Counted from the stretch's first letter, positions 15,291 to 24,335 are shown. The stretch: 56,134 nt of DNA from a virus (IMGVR_UViG_3300042923_000318:1-56134); one strand, 5' to 3'. The notes: a model not told the origin generated them from the letters alone. Numbers and translations: made by a program.

Positions 15291-16075
15291 GTTTATTTAA
15301 AAGAAAAATTCAAGTCATAATCAATGATAAAATGTGGACTTTTCCCGAACTTGAAATAGGATTTAACGTAAAATTTGGCTCTGACGGAATACCAGCAGAG
15401 GCTAGTTGTGAAATTATGAATCTTAACGATGATTCAATTTCAAATATTAAAGCAGGACAAAAAATAATAATTAATGCAGGATATGAGAATGATTTAGGGA
15501 CAATTCTTGACGGTGTGGTTGTTAATAGCTCATTAACAGGCGAAAGAACTGATAGAAAGCTCAAAATAAATGCCTTAAATGTTACAGACCAGTATCTAAA
15601 TATTCCTATCAATGCTACTTTTTCTGGTCCAGCAACTAGCGAATATTTAATAAAATCTGTTTTGAGTTTAGTCGGAATAGTTCCTAACGTTTTGAGCTTG
15701 GGAAGAAATTTAAGTTATCAATTTGGATTTAATGCTAATGGCAAGATGCTTAATGTATTAAGAAGATTAACTGATGAAGCTTGGAGTAAATTAGTAATAA
15801 GGAATTCTTCTATTATTATAATGCCAGACATGAAAGGAACTGAAACAGGGTTTTTATCTAATGCCTCTACCGGGTTAATTACAATAGACCCAATTGAAAA
15901 TGATAATACACCAGCTAAATATAAAGTGAAAATGCTTTTAAATCATGCTATCACAGCTTATTCAATATTAGAAATACAAAGTAAAACATTTAACGGCTTG
16001 GCTTTAGTAATAGAAGGTAATCACTATGGAGGCTCTGGAGATTTTACAACTGAATGCGATATTATGCCACTTTAG
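15287..16075 (+). CDS. Baseplate hub protein (gpD-like)
   Basis: The 262-residue protein begins with a beta-rich domain containing FNVKFGSDGIPAEASCEIMNL and GQKIIINAGYEND. A central helical part (LNVLRRLTDEAWSKLVI) and a C-terminal beta part follow. This is the pattern of phage late-control/gpD-type hub proteins, which form the centre of the baseplate with the spike. Confidence 0.7.
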   Translation: MSLFKRKIQVIINDKMWTFPELEIGFNVKFGSDGIPAEASCEIMNLNDDSISNIKAGQKIIINAGYENDLGTILDGVVVNSSLTGERTDRKLKINALNVTDQYLNIPINATFSGPATSEYLIKSVLSLVGIVPNVLSLGRNLSYQFGFNANGKMLNVLRRLTDEAWSKLVIRNSSIIIMPDMKGTETGFLSNASTGLITIDPIENDNTPAKYKVKMLLNHAITAYSILEIQSKTFNGLALVIEGNHYGGSGDFTTECDIMPL

Positions 16076-16085
16076 GAGGTGCAAA

Positions 16086-16643
16086 ATGAATAATAGCGCA
16101 GCAATGTTTTTTAATTCAATGGTTAATTCTTTAGGCAATCAGTTTAACAATATGATGGTGGGCAAAATTGAAAGCTACAATGATACAACTAATTTAGCAA
16201 AGATTGTACCTCTCCACACTATTCCCAATGAAAATGAAGAATATTCTCCACTTATAAATGTGCCTATTGGTTTTTTTAATTTAGGAGGCTTTACAATAAA
16301 AGTAAGCCCGAAAGTTGGAGATATAGTTTTATTACTTTATTGCGACTACGACATAGAAAATCTCAAGATAAATGGAACTAAGCAACAGAAAACAAATAGA
16401 ACTCATTCACTAGATGATGCAATAGCCTTACCTTTATCAATAAATTTTTTAAATACTTCTTTTAGTAATAATCAAGACTTAACAATTAGCAAGAATGGAA
16501 CTACATCATATATAAAAATTAAAGAAGATGGAACAATAGTTTTAAATGCGCCTAGTATCAAGTTAGGCGAGTCTGCAACGCAAAAGGTATTAATACAAGG
16601 GGGAACGTACGGAACGCCCTCTAGCAAGGTATATGCTGAATAG
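16086..16643 (+). CDS. Baseplate central spike (Gp138/gpV-like)
   Basis: About 185 residues from ATG 16086, selected because TAGGAGGTG is correctly spaced. The N-terminal OB-like domain has GKIESYNDTTNLAKIVPL and INVPIGFF-GGF, then VGDIVLLLYCDYDIENL; the C-terminal part has TSYIKIKEDGTIVLNAPSIKLG, a beta-helix spike sequence. It should form the membrane-piercing tip. Confidence 0.78.
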   Translation: MNNSAAMFFNSMVNSLGNQFNNMMVGKIESYNDTTNLAKIVPLHTIPNENEEYSPLINVPIGFFNLGGFTIKVSPKVGDIVLLLYCDYDIENLKINGTKQQKTNRTHSLDDAIALPLSINFLNTSFSNNQDLTISKNGTTSYIKIKEDGTIVLNAPSIKLGESATQKVLIQGGTYGTPSSKVYAE

Positions 16644-16654
16644 GAGGTATGGAA

Positions 16655-17023
16655 ATGAGAAGTATTATGTTTAGCGGTGGCGATATAGTTATAAATTCAA
16701 AAAGGCTACAAATGGTAGAAGGCTTAAGTCAAAAGATGCAAAGAACTAGGACGGCTTTATTAACAGTCTTAGGAGAGCTTTTTTACAATGCTGATGCAGG
16801 ATTAAACTATTCAGAGATATTAGATGTTACAGAAAAAAATATATCAAACGAGCGTAAAAAAATAGCAATTGTTGAAGCGATGATGAAAGATAGTAATGTT
16901 GAAAAAGTAGGAGAGATAAGCATTACAACTAATAGATTAAGCAGAAAAACTGAAATAAGTTTAAAATTAAAATATAAAGATGAAAATACAATAACTGCGA
17001 TTGGAGGTGTAACAGTTGGCTGA
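16655..17023 (+). CDS. Baseplate wedge protein (gp25/DUF2634-like)
   Basis: About 122 residues from ATG 16655; ATG 16649 is too close to the AGGAGG. It contains GGDIVINSKRLQMVEGLSQ, the motif TRTALLTVLGELFYNADAGLNY and a C-terminal beta part. The motif is typical of gp25/W-like wedge proteins. It overlaps the baseplate J gene by eight bases. Confidence 0.75.
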   Translation: MRSIMFSGGDIVINSKRLQMVEGLSQKMQRTRTALLTVLGELFYNADAGLNYSEILDVTEKNISNERKKIAIVEAMMKDSNVEKVGEISITTNRLSRKTEISLKLKYKDENTITAIGGVTVG

Positions 17024-18176
17024 TTACGGAATAACAGCAAAAGGATTTAATAAAAAACCTTTTACGGTTTTGCTAAGCGAATTTGAAGCAGATTTAAAAA
17101 GTGCTGAACTGTTTGGCGAGAATATAGATTTTTCAGACCAAGATCCATTAAAACAATTTTCAGTACCTATTATAGAGCGATTTGCAGTTTTATGGGAACT
17201 AGCAGAACAAGTTTTTTACAGTGGTTCCCCTAAATACGCAGAAGGTGTACCGCTATCATATGCTGGTAAAAACATAGGAATAAGCAGAAAACAGGCAACT
17301 AAAAGCAAAGGAATTGTCAGATTTACTGGTAGTCCTGGAACTAATATTCCTATAAATTATCAAGTCGCTACAGATACAAATATTTACTATGCAACTACGG
17401 AAACAAAAGTTATTCCTACTGGTGGTTATATAGATGTTAATGTAGAGGCTATATTAGCCGGAGAAAATGGAGATACCGCAACAAATACTATAACCAAAAT
17501 AGTAAATCCGATTATTGGTTTATCTTCTATAACAAATCAAGCAGCTACAGCTGGAGGACAAGACGAGGAAAGTGATGTTTTGTTTAGAAATAGATATCAA
17601 GATTCTACAGCAAGCGGCGCAGGTTCTACGGTAGATGCTATAAGAGCTAATGTGTTAAAAGTTACAGATGTGCAGGATGCTATTGTAACCGAAAATGATA
17701 CAGAATCTACAGTTAACAGTATTCCTGCAAAATCTTTTTTAACACTTGTAAAAGGTGGAGACAATACAGCAGTTGCAATGGCTATATTTCAAAAGAAACC
17801 AGCAGGAATAAAGAGCTACGGAACCACTACGACTAATATTACAGATACCCAAGGAATTAGTCATGCTATTAGCTTTTCGCGTCCTACAAATGTAAATGTA
17901 TGGATAGAGGTTAATACAACAGTAGATTCAAACTATCCAGTGGATGGCAACGACTTAATTAAAGCTGCAATATTAAATTATATAAATAGTATAAAACTTG
18001 GCGAAGATGTTTTAATATACAAGCTAATAACTTTAATATCTAACCTTGGATTAAATGGAATATTAGATTTAGCAATAGAGTTAAGCACAGATGGCTCAAG
18101 TTATTCAGCAAGTAACGTGACGATAGATAGTGACGAAGTAGCAGTAACAGAATTAGCAAAAATAACAATAGTTTAG
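17016..18176 (+). CDS. Baseplate J-like protein
   Basis: The 386-residue protein starts at TTG 17016 behind GGAGGTG. It contains SYAGKNIGISRKQATKSKGIVRFTG, GTNIPINYQVATD and ESDVLFRNRYQDS, all characteristic of baseplate J family proteins. It forms the outer ring of the baseplate wedge. Confidence 0.9.
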   Translation: MADYGITAKGFNKKPFTVLLSEFEADLKSAELFGENIDFSDQDPLKQFSVPIIERFAVLWELAEQVFYSGSPKYAEGVPLSYAGKNIGISRKQATKSKGIVRFTGSPGTNIPINYQVATDTNIYYATTETKVIPTGGYIDVNVEAILAGENGDTATNTITKIVNPIIGLSSITNQAATAGGQDEESDVLFRNRYQDSTASGAGSTVDAIRANVLKVTDVQDAIVTENDTESTVNSIPAKSFLTLVKGGDNTAVAMAIFQKKPAGIKSYGTTTTNITDTQGISHAISFSRPTNVNVWIEVNTTVDSNYPVDGNDLIKAAILNYINSIKLGEDVLIYKLITLISNLGLNGILDLAIELSTDGSSYSASNVTIDSDEVAVTELAKITIV

Positions 18177-18186
18177 AGGTGATATT

Positions 18187-18708
18187 GTGGCTACTTTAGA
18201 TGAAATGATAGAACTATTACCTTATCACTTAAGAGAAGGAGAAAATATAAAAAAATATTATACTGCTATTGCTAATAAATTTGAGGAATTGATTGCGGTT
18301 TTTGCAGATATAAGAGATTGTATGGATTTAGATAAAGCTCATGATTTTGGTCTAGATATTATAGGCGATAAAGTCGGAGAGGTTCGGAACGGGTTAACCG
18401 ACAATGAATTTAGAGAAGTTTTAAGAACTAAAATTATAAGCAATAGAAGTGACGGAAGTATAGAAACTCTAAATGATTTTGGAAGATTAATCTTGAAAGA
18501 ATATTTTACAGGAATAATTGAATCCGATAATCCAGCAGAGATAATTTTAAGATATACATATCCTTTAATAAATAATCCAGAACAAATTTTTAAAAAAGTT
18601 GTTTCGGTAGGAGTAAAAATAAGTACAGAATTAGAAACTTATGTCCCAGTTGCAGGAGCTTATAAACTTGGGCAGATACCATTTACAAAAGTATCATCAA
18701 CTATTTAG
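18187..18708 (+). CDS. Baseplate wedge protein (DUF2612/gpI-like)
   Basis: The 173-residue protein from GTG 18187 has an N-terminal helical part (LPYHLREGENIKKYY), then HDFGLDIIGDKVGEVRNGLTD and REVLRTKIISNRSDGSIETL, the pattern of DUF2612/wedge-1 proteins. It lies directly after baseplate J as is usual for contractile phages and links baseplate to fibres. Confidence 0.75.
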   Translation: MATLDEMIELLPYHLREGENIKKYYTAIANKFEELIAVFADIRDCMDLDKAHDFGLDIIGDKVGEVRNGLTDNEFREVLRTKIISNRSDGSIETLNDFGRLILKEYFTGIIESDNPAEIILRYTYPLINNPEQIFKKVVSVGVKISTELETYVPVAGAYKLGQIPFTKVSSTI

Positions 18709-18720
18709 GAGGTGCAAAGT

Positions 18721-19020
18721 TTGAAAAAACTTGTTTTTAGAGGAAAAGAATTTGAAGCTTATAAAATAACCAAAAATGATAAATCTATCATTTTCTATGA
18801 TGAAAAAAATGTTGAAATTTACAGATTGCAGCCTTTATCACAGGATTTAACAGAATATGTTGTTTATGATGAAAATGAAAATGTTTGTTCATTTGATTGC
18901 AATGATTTTAATACTAATATAATAACTACCGGAACTGATGTAATGCGTTTAATATACGCAATAATGAAAGAAAATACAGAACTTAAAGAAAGAATTGAAA
19001 CTCTTGAAGGTGGTGTATAG
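18721..19020 (+). CDS. Small baseplate/fibre-region protein
   Basis: About 99 residues from TTG 18721, behind AGGAGGTG. The N-terminal two-thirds are beta-rich and the C-terminus is a short coiled-coil (LIYAIMKENTELKERIETLEGG). The shape suggests a trimeric accessory or fibre-linking protein. The family is unknown. Confidence 0.55.
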   Translation: MKKLVFRGKEFEAYKITKNDKSIIFYDEKNVEIYRLQPLSQDLTEYVVYDENENVCSFDCNDFNTNIITTGTDVMRLIYAIMKENTELKERIETLEGGV

Positions 19021-19022
19021 TA

Positions 19023-19190
19023 ATGAGTTTAAAAGATTTATTTGACGAACTTATAGAAGAAGCCAAGAGCGACAAAGAAACTTTATTAGATATGCTTGAG
19101 GAGATAAAAAAAAGAAACGAGATAACCCCAGTGATTACTGATGAAGAATACAATAATATTAAAAGTAGAATTGAACAATTGCCAGAATAA
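19023..19190 (+). CDS. Small acidic helical protein
   Basis: A 55-residue protein from ATG 19023 with a GGTGGTG ribosome binding site. It is almost entirely helical and acidic. It is located between fibre-linked genes, three bases after the previous stop. Confidence 0.55.
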   Translation: MSLKDLFDELIEEAKSDKETLLDMLEEIKKRNEITPVITDEEYNNIKSRIEQLPE

Positions 19191-19204
19191 AGTGAGGTGA
19201 TAAT

Positions 19205-20278
19205 GTGGCAAAACGAGTAATTTTTACTGATAGAATAGTCCAATATCCAGAACGATACGGATTAACTGATTTGGGTGGTGGAACTTATGAAATTATAGAA
19301 GCTCCAGGAACAGTAACAAGCGACGGAACTGCATTTACGGCATCTGTTTTTAACGCTTTATCTGATGAAATAATATTTAAACTTAATGATACAAGCACAT
19401 CAACAACAGCTTATACATGTTCTATAGATAACTTTAGTGCATACTACGAGACTTTAACAATACTATTTAAACCAGCTAATACCAACACAGGAGCCTCTAC
19501 ACTTAATGTTAGTGGAGTAGGAGCAATTGCAATTAAAAAAGTAAATAACAGCGGTAATATTGTTGATATAGTAGCAAATGACTTAATCAAAAACAAATAT
19601 TCAACCATGACATACAACGGGACATATTTTATAATGAATAATCCTAGCGCAGATTTAGCGCAGTTAATAACAGATATGGACAGTTTAGAAACTAGACTAG
19701 ACACCGACGAAACCGTATTAAATGCCATCAAAAATGAAACTATTAAGTTTGCAGTATCGACAGGAACGGCAAATAATTATGCCGCAAATATAAGCAGTGT
19801 GGCTTCTTTATACGCAGGGTTAAGTATAAATCTAGTTATTAACGTCGCTAATACTGGCACATCTACATTAACCGTAAATTCTTTAGCCTCAAAAACTATA
19901 AAATTTAATGGTGTTAATGTTACCGCAGGAATGTTACCGCTAAATAAATTGTGTCATGTGATTTATAACGGTGTAGATTTTGAATTACAACCTACAGCAA
20001 ATCAATTAAGCGATTTACAAGCGGCTTTAAACATTCACAAAACATCATCCGATCATGACGGCAGATATTACACAGAAACCGAATTAGGAGCAACAACCAG
20101 CGGAAGTAGTGGCGCAACCAAAATCGGAGTAACAACAATATCCGGATTAACCGGCAATAATGTTCAAACATGTTTGCAAAATTTAAATGCAAACAAAAAT
20201 AACATTGTTGATGACACAACAGGCATTGAGTATAAGCTAGGAATAAATAACGGATTATTATATATAAAGGCGGTGTAA
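19205..20278 (+). CDS. Tail fibre protein
   Basis: The 357-residue protein starts at GTG 19205 behind GAGGTGAT. The N-terminus (VIFTDRIVQYPERYGLTDLGGGTYEI) is followed by repeats of beta modules containing ANTGTSTLTVNS-like segments, a coiled-coil (ITDMDSLETRLDTDE) and a C-terminal part with HDGRYYTETEL, common in phage fibres. It probably binds the host surface together with the spike at 45834. Confidence 0.82.
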   Translation: MAKRVIFTDRIVQYPERYGLTDLGGGTYEIIEAPGTVTSDGTAFTASVFNALSDEIIFKLNDTSTSTTAYTCSIDNFSAYYETLTILFKPANTNTGASTLNVSGVGAIAIKKVNNSGNIVDIVANDLIKNKYSTMTYNGTYFIMNNPSADLAQLITDMDSLETRLDTDETVLNAIKNETIKFAVSTGTANNYAANISSVASLYAGLSINLVINVANTGTSTLTVNSLASKTIKFNGVNVTAGMLPLNKLCHVIYNGVDFELQPTANQLSDLQAALNIHKTSSDHDGRYYTETELGATTSGSSGATKIGVTTISGLTGNNVQTCLQNLNANKNNIVDDTTGIEYKLGINNGLLYIKAV

Positions 20279-20280
20279 AT

Positions 20281-20631
20281 ATGGCAGGAGAAATTTATAT
20301 TGCAGATAAAGCAACGCTAGATAAAGTCGGTAAAGCTGTTGCAATTGATGCTACATATGCAAATAATTTAGATACGACTACATCTGATGCTGCTACATTG
20401 ATAATAAATATAACAGGTAAATGTCAATTACTTGGTGCATATAATACAGATGGATCAGCGGAAAGAACTTTAAGTATTAGAATAGATGGAGCTACAAATA
20501 GAATCGGAGTTATGGTACCTACGCGAGGTTTTGTAAATTTAGCTGATTTTAATATTGTTGCAAACACATCGATGTATTTAAGCACCAATAGTAATACGGA
20601 TGTAAAAGTATTTTACAGATTATTACCATAA
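20281..20631 (+). CDS. Fibre-tip or adhesin-like protein
   Basis: The 116-residue beta-rich protein begins AGEIYIADKATLDKVG, a sequence seen at the N-termini of small fibre/head-fibre proteins. It follows the fibre gene by two bases. A fibre-tip or accessory adhesin is plausible; the family is not certain. Confidence 0.55.
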   Translation: MAGEIYIADKATLDKVGKAVAIDATYANNLDTTTSDAATLIINITGKCQLLGAYNTDGSAERTLSIRIDGATNRIGVMVPTRGFVNLADFNIVANTSMYLSTNSNTDVKVFYRLLP

Positions 20632-20642
20632 GAGGTGAAAAA

Positions 20643-20771
20643 ATGATATTAATGAAAGAATATATAAAAGATAATATGCTAATTAAAGAATATACCAAAG
20701 ATGGAATTAGCATAAGCCACATTGTAGAAATGCCATTAAATAAAGAAATTGAAGAAGAAAAAGAAGAATGA
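20643..20771 (+). CDS. XkdX-like small protein
   Basis: A 42-residue protein from ATG 20643 behind GAGGTG. It ends in a long run of Glu. Its position after fibre genes and before the lysis unit is that of XkdX-type proteins, but no strict signature is present. Confidence 0.5.
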   Translation: MILMKEYIKDNMLIKEYTKDGISISHIVEMPLNKEIEEEKEE

Positions 20772-20774
20772 TTT

Positions 20775-20798
20775 AAAGGGCGGTTAATCCGCTCTTTT
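20775..20798 (+). terminator. Intrinsic terminator closing baseplate/fibre unit
   Basis: AAAGGGCGG and CCGCTCTTT form a nine-base stem (one G-T pair) with a TTAAT loop and a final T-run. Confidence 0.85.
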
Positions 20799-20827
20799 GT
20801 ACGTTATTACTTAAAAAATGTTATAAT
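20797..20827 (+). promoter_or_regulatory. Operator TTGTACGTTATTACTTAA and lysis-unit promoter
   Basis: The 18-bp element (20797-20814) is identical to the reverse complement of 38742-38759. It lies upstream of TGT-TATAAT (-10 at 20822-20827). The promoter serves the ComEA-like, holin and amidase genes. Confidence 0.75.
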
Positions 20828-20869
20828 AATTATATACATTAAAGCTATATCTTATCGGAGGGAGGTGGC

Positions 20870-21202
20870 TTGGTGTGGAATAAAATTGAAAGAAATAAAA
20901 GTTCTACATTTGTATTGTTAATAGCTTTAATAGCTTTATCGGCAGGCTTTTTTATGGGTTCAACATTTGGTAATTATGTAAAAGTTGAGCAAAATGTAAA
21001 TGTAAATACGGACAGAGAAAAAACTAAGATAAATCTAAATGATGCCACTGAAAAAGAATTAATGACACTGCCAGGAATTGGAGAGGTTAAAGCCAAAAAT
21101 ATTATAGATAGTAGACCTTTTAAAAGCACCACACAATTAAAAAATATCGTCGGAGATAAAATATATAATTCCATTCTAGATATGGTGGAGGTGAGTTATT
21201 GA
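20870..21202 (+). CDS. Membrane-anchored ComEA-like helix-hairpin-helix protein
   Basis: The 110-residue protein has one hydrophobic helix at about residues 13-32 and then a helix-hairpin-helix domain from residue 53: INLNDATEKELMTLPGIGEVKAKNII. This is the domain order of bacterial ComEA, the DNA receptor of competence, though shorter. The start is TTG 20870 or GTG 20873 behind GGAGGGAGGTGG. It is the first gene of the lysis unit. A membrane-tethered DNA-binding role is inferred. Confidence 0.8.
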   Translation: MVWNKIERNKSSTFVLLIALIALSAGFFMGSTFGNYVKVEQNVNVNTDREKTKINLNDATEKELMTLPGIGEVKAKNIIDSRPFKSTTQLKNIVGDKIYNSILDMVEVSY

Positions 21203-21203
21203 A

Positions 21204-21482
21204 ATGCCTTACGAATTACTAACAAATGTTTCTGCTGCCGTTGCAATGATGATATTATTAGGGTTTTTGATGAAAAATTATGTAGATAGCAGGAACAAGG
21301 AACAGGAAAATTTTCAAAAATTAGTTACAGAGGTTAGAACAGAAAGCAAAGAAAGAGAAGATAAATTAATAAACCAACTGGATAAATATAATACAAGCTT
21401 GCAAGAAATATCTCAAAACATGAAAGTTATTCCAGAAATGAAAAAAGATATAGAATTTTTAAAAGAAAAGGTTATAAAATAA
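21204..21482 (+). CDS. Holin-like BhlA/UviB-type protein
   Basis: The 92-residue protein has an N-terminal hydrophobic segment (about residues 8-28) and a long charged helix with many Glu and Lys. This fits BhlA/UviB holin-like proteins of Gram-positive phages and plasmids. It is placed directly before the amidase. Confidence 0.75.
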   Translation: MPYELLTNVSAAVAMMILLGFLMKNYVDSRNKEQENFQKLVTEVRTESKEREDKLINQLDKYNTSLQEISQNMKVIPEMKKDIEFLKEKVIK

Positions 21483-21504
21483 TTTTAAAATCGGAGGTAG
21501 CTTA

Positions 21505-22161
21505 ATGAAAATAGCGGTTGATATAGGGCATAACTGTCCGTACGATGGCGGAGCAGTTGGAATAGGAAATGAAAATGATTTGAATAAAGCTGTAGGAGAT
21601 AATTTTATAAAGTATTTAAAGCAACTAGGGCACGCTGTAACTGATTGCCTACCGTATGGTGTTACAAGTTTGCAAGACAGTCTCTACAAGCGCATAACTG
21701 TTGCTAATAGGGATAATGTAGATTTATATGTTTCTATTCACTTTAACGCTGGCGGAGGTAGAGGAACGGAAGTTTTTGCAATATCTCAAACAGGTAAAAA
21801 CTATGCTCAAAAAGTTGTTAACGAGATAGCATCGCTTGGCTTTACTAACAGAGGCGTAAAAGACGGTTCAAGTCTTTATGTTCTAAAAAATACAAATGCG
21901 CCAGCTATATTAGTCGAATGTGCTTTTGTAGATTCTGCGGAAGATATGCAAAAGGTAAAAGATATTGGACCAGATGCAATTGCAAGAGCAATCGTAAAAG
22001 GAATAACGGGGCAAGAAATAAAGTCAGATGAATATCACGGTTTAATGTATAGAGTTCATGTACAAAATATCGGTTGGCAAGAATGGAAAAAGCTTGGCGA
22101 AACTGCCGGAACAATTGGAGAAAGCTTGAGAATTGAAGCATTAGAGATTAAGGAGGTATAG
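21505..22161 (+). CDS. N-acetylmuramoyl-L-alanine amidase (endolysin) with ChW repeat
   Basis: The 218-residue protein is an Amidase_3 enzyme: H9 (VDIGHN), E24, H79 (VSIHFNAG) and E138 (LVECAF) are the expected zinc ligands and catalytic Glu. The C-terminal residues 181-216 (YRVHVQNIGWQ then GTIGESLRIEALEI) form a ChW-type cell-wall-binding repeat, a feature typical of clostridia. It cleaves the amide bond between N-acetylmuramate and the peptide stem for lysis. Confidence 0.92.
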   Translation: MKIAVDIGHNCPYDGGAVGIGNENDLNKAVGDNFIKYLKQLGHAVTDCLPYGVTSLQDSLYKRITVANRDNVDLYVSIHFNAGGGRGTEVFAISQTGKNYAQKVVNEIASLGFTNRGVKDGSSLYVLKNTNAPAILVECAFVDSAEDMQKVKDIGPDAIARAIVKGITGQEIKSDEYHGLMYRVHVQNIGWQEWKKLGETAGTIGESLRIEALEIKEV

Positions 22162-22162
22162 A

Positions 22163-22480
22163 ATGTTAAATTTCTTATGGGAGTATAGATTTGTAATAAT
22201 AATTATAGTTGCAGTAATTCTATATGCTATATTTAGTTGGCAAAACTTTAAGACTAAAGCTTATGCGTTAATGCTACAGGCTAAAAGCTTGGCTAAGGAT
22301 GCAATATTAAAAAGCGGAGATCAACAAGCAGAGTGGGTTGTAAAAAAAGCTTACAATATGCTGCCTATAGGTTGGCAATTGTTTATTACAGAGGACAGAT
22401 TAAGAAAAATAATTTATTATCTATATCATAAGGCAAAAGACTATTTAGACGACGGCAAAATAAATAATAGTATAAAATAA
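22163..22480 (+). CDS. Putative phage holin (LLH-like)
   Basis: The 105-residue protein has one strongly hydrophobic N-terminal helix (residues 8-26) and an amphipathic basic remainder. It follows the endolysin by one base. The arrangement resembles LLH-type holins, but with the BhlA-like gene present it may be an antiholin or accessory holin. Confidence 0.6.
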   Translation: MLNFLWEYRFVIIIIVAVILYAIFSWQNFKTKAYALMLQAKSLAKDAILKSGDQQAEWVVKKAYNMLPIGWQLFITEDRLRKIIYYLYHKAKDYLDDGKINNSIK

Positions 22481-22486
22481 TAATAA

Positions 22487-22526
22487 ACAAGCTATGCATA
22501 TTTTTTATGTATAGCTTGTTGTTTTA
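22487..22526 (+). terminator. Strong terminator after lysis unit
   Basis: A 14-bp stem between ACAAGCTATGCATA and TATGTATAGCTTGT with one G-T pair, followed by TGTTTTAT. Confidence 0.9.
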
Positions 22527-22561
22527 TATATGTCGGTTGTCCTACGTAGTTTAAAGAGCAA

Positions 22562-22585
22562 AAATAAAAAGGGTTAAACCCCTTT
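22562..22585 (-). terminator. Intrinsic terminator of integrase gene
   Basis: On the minus strand: AAAGGGGTTTAACCC then CTTTTTATTTT. The two terminators face each other between lysis and integrase units; about 35 bases lie between them (22527-22561). Confidence 0.75.
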
Positions 22586-24176
22586 ATAATCTTGGATGCA
22601 CATCTAATGTTTCACCGTCCCAATATATCACTTCGACTAATTCATTTACAATTCTTTTCTTTTCAGTCATAGTCAAAGATTGAAAGTTATTAATTAAATA
22701 TTTAGTGGTATTATTAAATATTTCAAAGTTCATAGTTTTAATTACAGTATCATTTTTATCACTTTTTAAAAGTGTTATCTTTTTATTTAGCTCTTTTATT
22801 TCTTCATCTAACTTTTCTATTTTCTGGACTATATATTTACTAGCTGTAGAATTTTCAGCATCAATAAGTTTTTCGGTTAATTTCCCGATATCCTTAGATA
22901 ATTTTTCTATTTGAGATTGAAAGTTTTTTATATCTTTCTCTATATTATCGCTATCAAGCAATTGTTTATTCTGCTGAAATAATTCTCTTGCCCCTTCTTG
23001 ATCATAATAAGTTCTTTTAAATTGCTCTATAAACAATTTATCTGCTTGAGTCCCTGCTATATTTTTAATGTTGCAGCCTTTGCCTTTTGTTAATATTTTG
23101 TTAGAACATCTATAATAATGATTTTTTCTTACACCGCCGTTATAATCAGCGGTAACAGAAAAAAATCCACCACAATTGCTACATCTTATAAGTCCGCTTA
23201 GCAATGCATCCATAGCCTGCCCTTGTCTTGGAAACTTGTCTGCATTTCTTAAAAATCGTTCTTGTACATCAATCCACTTTTCAGATTCTACGCAATATGG
23301 GTGCCTGCCTATTGCAACAATCCATTCGCTAGTATCTTTAGCAACATATTTCTTTTTAGATTGATCCTGCTTGTTATAACACATAACACCATACTCGCTA
23401 TTATCTCTAAATTCTTCAACAGAGTTACAAATTTGCATATTATTTTTCTTTGCATAATTATAAAAATTTATGTCAGCTTTACAATAAAAAGGATTTGCAA
23501 GCATTCTCCTTATAGAGTTTATATGAAAATATTTATTATCTTCATTTTTTATATTATTATCAACAAGGTATTTTGTAACTGCATTTAAACTATTGAAAGT
23601 TATATATTTATCAAACATAATTTTTAATTTATCTATTTGTGCATTGTCTATATCTAAATAGCAATCTTTCCCTATACCTATTTTTTTATATCCAAAAGGA
23701 GTATTTCCACCTAACCATTTTCCGCTTTTAGAAAGTTCAAGCATGTTATCTCTAACTCTTTCCGCTATAGTTTCTCTTTCTAATTGTGCAAATACACCAG
23801 CAATATACAACATAGCTCTACCCATTGGTGAAGTGGTGTCAAATTGCTCTCTTATAGATATAAATTCTATATTATAATCTTGTAAATCTTCAATTATTTT
23901 AGCAAAGTCGCCTATATTTCTGCTTATTCTATCTAATCTATAGCAGAGAATTATATTAAACATTTTATTTTTTGCATCCTTCATCATTTTAGAAAAGTTA
24001 GGGCGGTCAATATTGCCGCCGCTAAATCCTTCATCCTCATAAACAAAGATATCGTTTACTTTTTTATAGTTTTTATGTATGTATTCTTTACACATTTGAA
24101 CTTGGTTTTCTACGCTATCTGAATTCTCTATGTATCTGCTTTTGCGACTATATATCGCTATGTTTAAATTATCCAT
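22584..24176 (-). CDS. int: Large serine recombinase (integrase)
   Basis: About 530 residues from ATG 24176 (GGTGA seven bases upstream). The resolvase domain starts MDNLNIAIYSRKSR with catalytic Ser10 and contains YRLDRISRN near residue 80 and GRAMLYIAGVFAQLERE. A recombinase domain follows, then a zinc ribbon (CSNCGG and YYRCSNK..GC) near residues 335-380 and a long coiled-coil. It integrates and excises the phage at an att site. No att core could be identified. Confidence 0.93.
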   Translation of the reverse strand: MDNLNIAIYSRKSRYIENSDSVENQVQMCKEYIHKNYKKVNDIFVYEDEGFSGGNIDRPNFSKMMKDAKNKMFNIILCYRLDRISRNIGDFAKIIEDLQDYNIEFISIREQFDTTSPMGRAMLYIAGVFAQLERETIAERVRDNMLELSKSGKWLGGNTPFGYKKIGIGKDCYLDIDNAQIDKLKIMFDKYITFNSLNAVTKYLVDNNIKNEDNKYFHINSIRRMLANPFYCKADINFYNYAKKNNMQICNSVEEFRDNSEYGVMCYNKQDQSKKKYVAKDTSEWIVAIGRHPYCVESEKWIDVQERFLRNADKFPRQGQAMDALLSGLIRCSNCGGFFSVTADYNGGVRKNHYYRCSNKILTKGKGCNIKNIAGTQADKLFIEQFKRTYYDQEGARELFQQNKQLLDSDNIEKDIKNFQSQIEKLSKDIGKLTEKLIDAENSTASKYIVQKIEKLDEEIKELNKKITLLKSDKNDTVIKTMNFEIFNNTTKYLINNFQSLTMTEKKRIVNELVEVIYWDGETLDVHPRL

Positions 24177-24321
24177 AATTTTCACCATTTTCTGAACAGA
24201 CTTTGATTAACTTTTCAATTTCTTTCTCATTAAGATAGACAAATTCCCCATTGACTCTGATTGCTAGAACCCCTTTCATTTTGTCGTTTTCTTTGCTGCT
24301 TGTACCTTTTTGTACGGACAT
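24169..24321 (-). CDS. Small protein upstream of integrase
   Basis: A 50-residue protein from ATG 24321 behind GGGGGTG. It contains MKGVLAIRVNGEFVYLNEKEIEKLI. It overlaps the integrase start by eight bases, so the two are coupled. It could be a recombination accessory protein; the function is unknown. Confidence 0.6.
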   Translation of the reverse strand: MSVQKGTSSKENDKMKGVLAIRVNGEFVYLNEKEIEKLIKVCSENGENYG

Positions 24322-24335
24322 AAAAACACCCCCGC

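Noticed and set aside
22527-22577. Possible attP between lysis terminator and integrase (sequence around CCTACGTAG)
   Set aside because: There is a short palindrome but no second copy in the window and no host sequence to compare, so an attachment core cannot be supported.
22705-23588. Plus-strand ORFs inside the integrase gene
   Set aside because: They are antisense to the integrase zinc-ribbon and coiled-coil region and lack translation signals.
22584-24176. Insertion sequence or transposon
   Set aside because: The serine recombinase sits beside the repressor in normal integrase position, with no terminal inverted repeats or target duplication around it.
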